NCBI GenBank assembly: GCA_023954015.1
Contig: JAMLIS010000010.1
Location: 62,001 to 126,000 of the forward strand
Reading direction: 5' to 3'
DNA length: 64,000 bases
DNA from: Burkholderiaceae bacterium
GTDB lineage: Bacteria; Pseudomonadota; Gammaproteobacteria; Burkholderiales; Burkholderiaceae_E
Position numbers and translations under genes: made by a program. Shown here piece after piece: positions 62,654 to 64,000 of the stretch. Within the stretch, counting starts at the first letter, position 1. Every line of letters starts with the position of its first letter. Under the pieces are notes generated by a model that saw only the letters and a program-made list of their open reading frames with translations, was not told where the DNA came from and made no database searches.

Positions 62654-64000
62654 CGGGCGGCTCCGGTCGCGACGAGGTCGTCCACGTGCCGGCGGACGTG
62701 GGCGGCGAGGTTGTCCGGGTCCGGGATCATGCGCCGGTCGCAGGCGAACCCGATGTTGAGCGAGTCGTTGTAGGTGAAGAGGCAGACGCCGAGGGGCTGG
62801 TCGCCGGAGGTGGGGACCCACCCGAGCATCGAGCGCACCGGCATACCGCCGAGGGTGAGCTCGACGCGGGGGCCGGGGACGTTGCTCAGCTGGCCGACGG
62901 TCTTGCCGGAGAAGTAGTTCGTCACCTCGCGGGCGAAGGCTGCCGGGGCGTGGGCGATGAGCTGCTGGGTGCCGAAGGCGATGATCGGCTCGGCCGAGTT
63001 CTTCAGCCGGGTCGAGCGCTGGTGGAGCTCACGAACGAGGGCGCGGTGGTCGTCGATCCCGAGTGGCATCGAGAGCTGGACGACGCAGAAGTGGTTGCCC
63101 AGGGTCGGCGGCAGCGAGGCGTCGACCGGCTGGAGCGAGATCGGCATGAGCCAGGACAGGTCGGAGGGGGCGTCGGCGCCGCGCTCGCGCAGGTAGTCGG
63201 TGAGGCCGAGCGAGACCGCCGCGAGGAGGAGGTCGTTGAGGGTGCCGCCGAGGGTGCGGGCGGTGGCGCGCAGCCCGGCCAGCGGGTAGCCGTCGATCCA
63301 CGCCACCCTCTTCTCGACGCCGGGGTGGCCGGCCCAGGCCCCGGTCTGGGACTCGTCGGCCAGGAGCATCCGCGAGACCTCGCGCCAGGAGTTGCTCGAC
63401 TCGTTGTCGAGGGCCGCGTGGTCGGTCATGGCGTCGATGAGCCGCACCGGGTGGCGGGCGAGGTCGACGGCCTCCTCGACGAGGTGGGGCAGGTCGAGCG
63501 GGTTCGTGGTGGCGACGGAGACACCCGCGTGGAGGGCGGTCGAGGCGGCCTGGCGGGCGAAGTCGACGCCGTCACGCACGCTGCTCGCGGCCAGGCGCAG
63601 GACGCCGGCGAGCGGGTTGTGGTGCTCACCGTCGGTGTTGCGGCCCACGGTGCGAGGGGTGGCCCCCTCGGCCCGGTCGCAGACGCTGAGCGCGAGCTGG
63701 ACCAGGCGTATGCCGTCCGCGAGGCCGTGGTGGAAGCGCGTCATCACCGCGCCGGGCCCCTTGGGGTCGGGGCCGGTGACGACCTGCACCTCCCACAGCG
63801 GGTGCTCGCGCGGGAAGGGGACCGAGAACTGGCTGCCGACGTGCTCGCGCAGCGTCTCGTGGTCGAAGGAGGCCAGCTCGACGTGGCGCACGTGCCGGCC
63901 GAGGTCGAAGTGCGGGTCGTCGACCCACGACCACTCGCCGTCCTCCTCGACGGGGATCTGGCTGAGGATGCGGAACTTGAGGACGGCGCGGTCCATGAAG
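62650..64000 (-). CDS. Wax ester synthase/diacylglycerol acyltransferase, 5' end outside window
   Basis: The WS/DGAT active-site motif HHGLADG lies at residues 89-95 counted from the ATG at 63996. Family members have it near residue 130-140, so about 45 N-terminal residues are missing beyond the window and that ATG is internal. Other family blocks are PLWEVQVVTG, GGTLNDLLLAAV and SNVPGPRVELTLGGMPV. The enzyme transfers acyl-CoA to fatty alcohols or diacylglycerol for storage lipid. It leads an operon with the reductase and the SDR, each overlapping by four bases. Confidence 0.93.
   Translation of the reverse strand, partial: FMDRAVLKFRILSQIPVEEDGEWSWVDDPHFDLGRHVRHVELASFDHETLREHVGSQFSVPFPREHPLWEVQVVTGPDPKGPGAVMTRFHHGLADGIRLVQLALSVCDRAEGATPRTVGRNTDGEHHNPLAGVLRLAASSVRDGVDFARQAASTALHAGVSVATTNPLDLPHLVEEAVDLARHPVRLIDAMTDHAALDNESSNSWREVSRMLLADESQTGAWAGHPGVEKRVAWIDGYPLAGLRATARTLGGTLNDLLLAAVSLGLTDYLRERGADAPSDLSWLMPISLQPVDASLPPTLGNHFCVVQLSMPLGIDDHRALVRELHQRSTRLKNSAEPIIAFGTQQLIAHAPAAFAREVTNYFSGKTVGQLSNVPGPRVELTLGGMPVRSMLGWVPTSGDQPLGVCLFTYNDSLNIGFACDRRMIPDPDNLAAHVRRHVDDLVATGAAR

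Noticed and set aside
60674..62773. 700-codon plus-strand frame opposite the acyl-reductase-like gene
   Set aside because: Gly/Asp/Leu-biased shadow with no domain; the minus strand is clearly coding.

Overview
The window is two pieces of DNA from different organisms joined at about 51,717-51,757. Positions 1 to about 51,717 are high-GC betaproteobacterial (Burkholderiales-like) chromosome: dnaE-msbA, the conserved block yebC-purD-hemF-nadD-rsfS-rlmH-maf-rng, heptosyltransferases, rpoN with an NtrC-type regulator, and an RND efflux operon. From about 51,758 to the end the genes are actinobacterial in kind: a DUF6458 membrane protein, a FadE-type acyl-CoA dehydrogenase, DUF6584, an M6 protease with ATP-grasp partners, and a wax-ester/triacylglycerol locus. 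The join interrupts a phospholipase-D gene before its second HKD motif and falls in a G-run that folds back on itself, so I read it as an assembly chimera rather than gene transfer. The two halves should be interpreted separately.

Betaproteobacterial part, left to right. dnaE (5' end outside the window) and msbA overlap. Next come an AhpD-like protein, a DUF4870 protein and dinB. A long minus-strand housekeeping run follows (yebC, purD, hemF, nadD, rsfS, rlmH, maf, rng), in which nadD has no stop codon of its own and reads through into rsfS. After a HerA-like ATPase comes a minus-strand sugar-acid operon: TRAP transporter dctQMP, KDPG aldolase, RraA-like protein, KDG kinase and a GntR/FCD regulator. 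Going rightwards from qor and tcdA there is a surface-glycan cluster: a sialyltransferase-like GT, an O-antigen ligase fused to a GT9 domain, a second GT9 and a GT4. The last two are linked by nine 14-bp repeats, each of which is a tiny start-stop-overlapped cistron. An insertion-sequence island (30.2-34.5 kb) holds an IS110 transposase, the stub of a second IS110 transposase, an IS256-family element with inverted repeats, REP-like palindromes, an attC-like palindrome and a 46-bp tandem repeat.

From 34.5 to 51.7 kb there is an EamA-ornithine cyclodeaminase-MBL operon, then rpoN behind a near-perfect -24/-12 promoter facing an NtrC-type regulator and an ATPase-less HisKA-REC protein. These are followed by an AI-2E-type transporter and a lone receiver protein. 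A stress/envelope cluster comes next (BON lipoprotein, CsbD, DUF1328, glycine-zipper lipoprotein, cytochrome c lipoprotein). Last is an RND adaptor-permease-DUF2892-CsoR operon with a CsoR-like operator at its head, so it is probably self-regulated.

Actinobacterial part. A DUF6458 protein is separated from the acyl-CoA dehydrogenase by a strong hairpin, and a TetR-type palindrome precedes the dehydrogenase. DUF6584 and an SGNH hydrolase follow. A tight four-gene unit comes next: an M6-type metalloprotease carrying a long Lys/Glu/Asp repeat, a protein resembling the pre-ATP-grasp part of peptide maturases, an ATP-grasp ligase, and a small basic protein. It has the look of a peptide- or protein-modification system and is the best candidate here for something undescribed. 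The window ends in an SDR, an acyl-ACP-reductase-like protein and a WS/DGAT acyltransferase (5' end outside), consistent with wax-ester or triacylglycerol synthesis.
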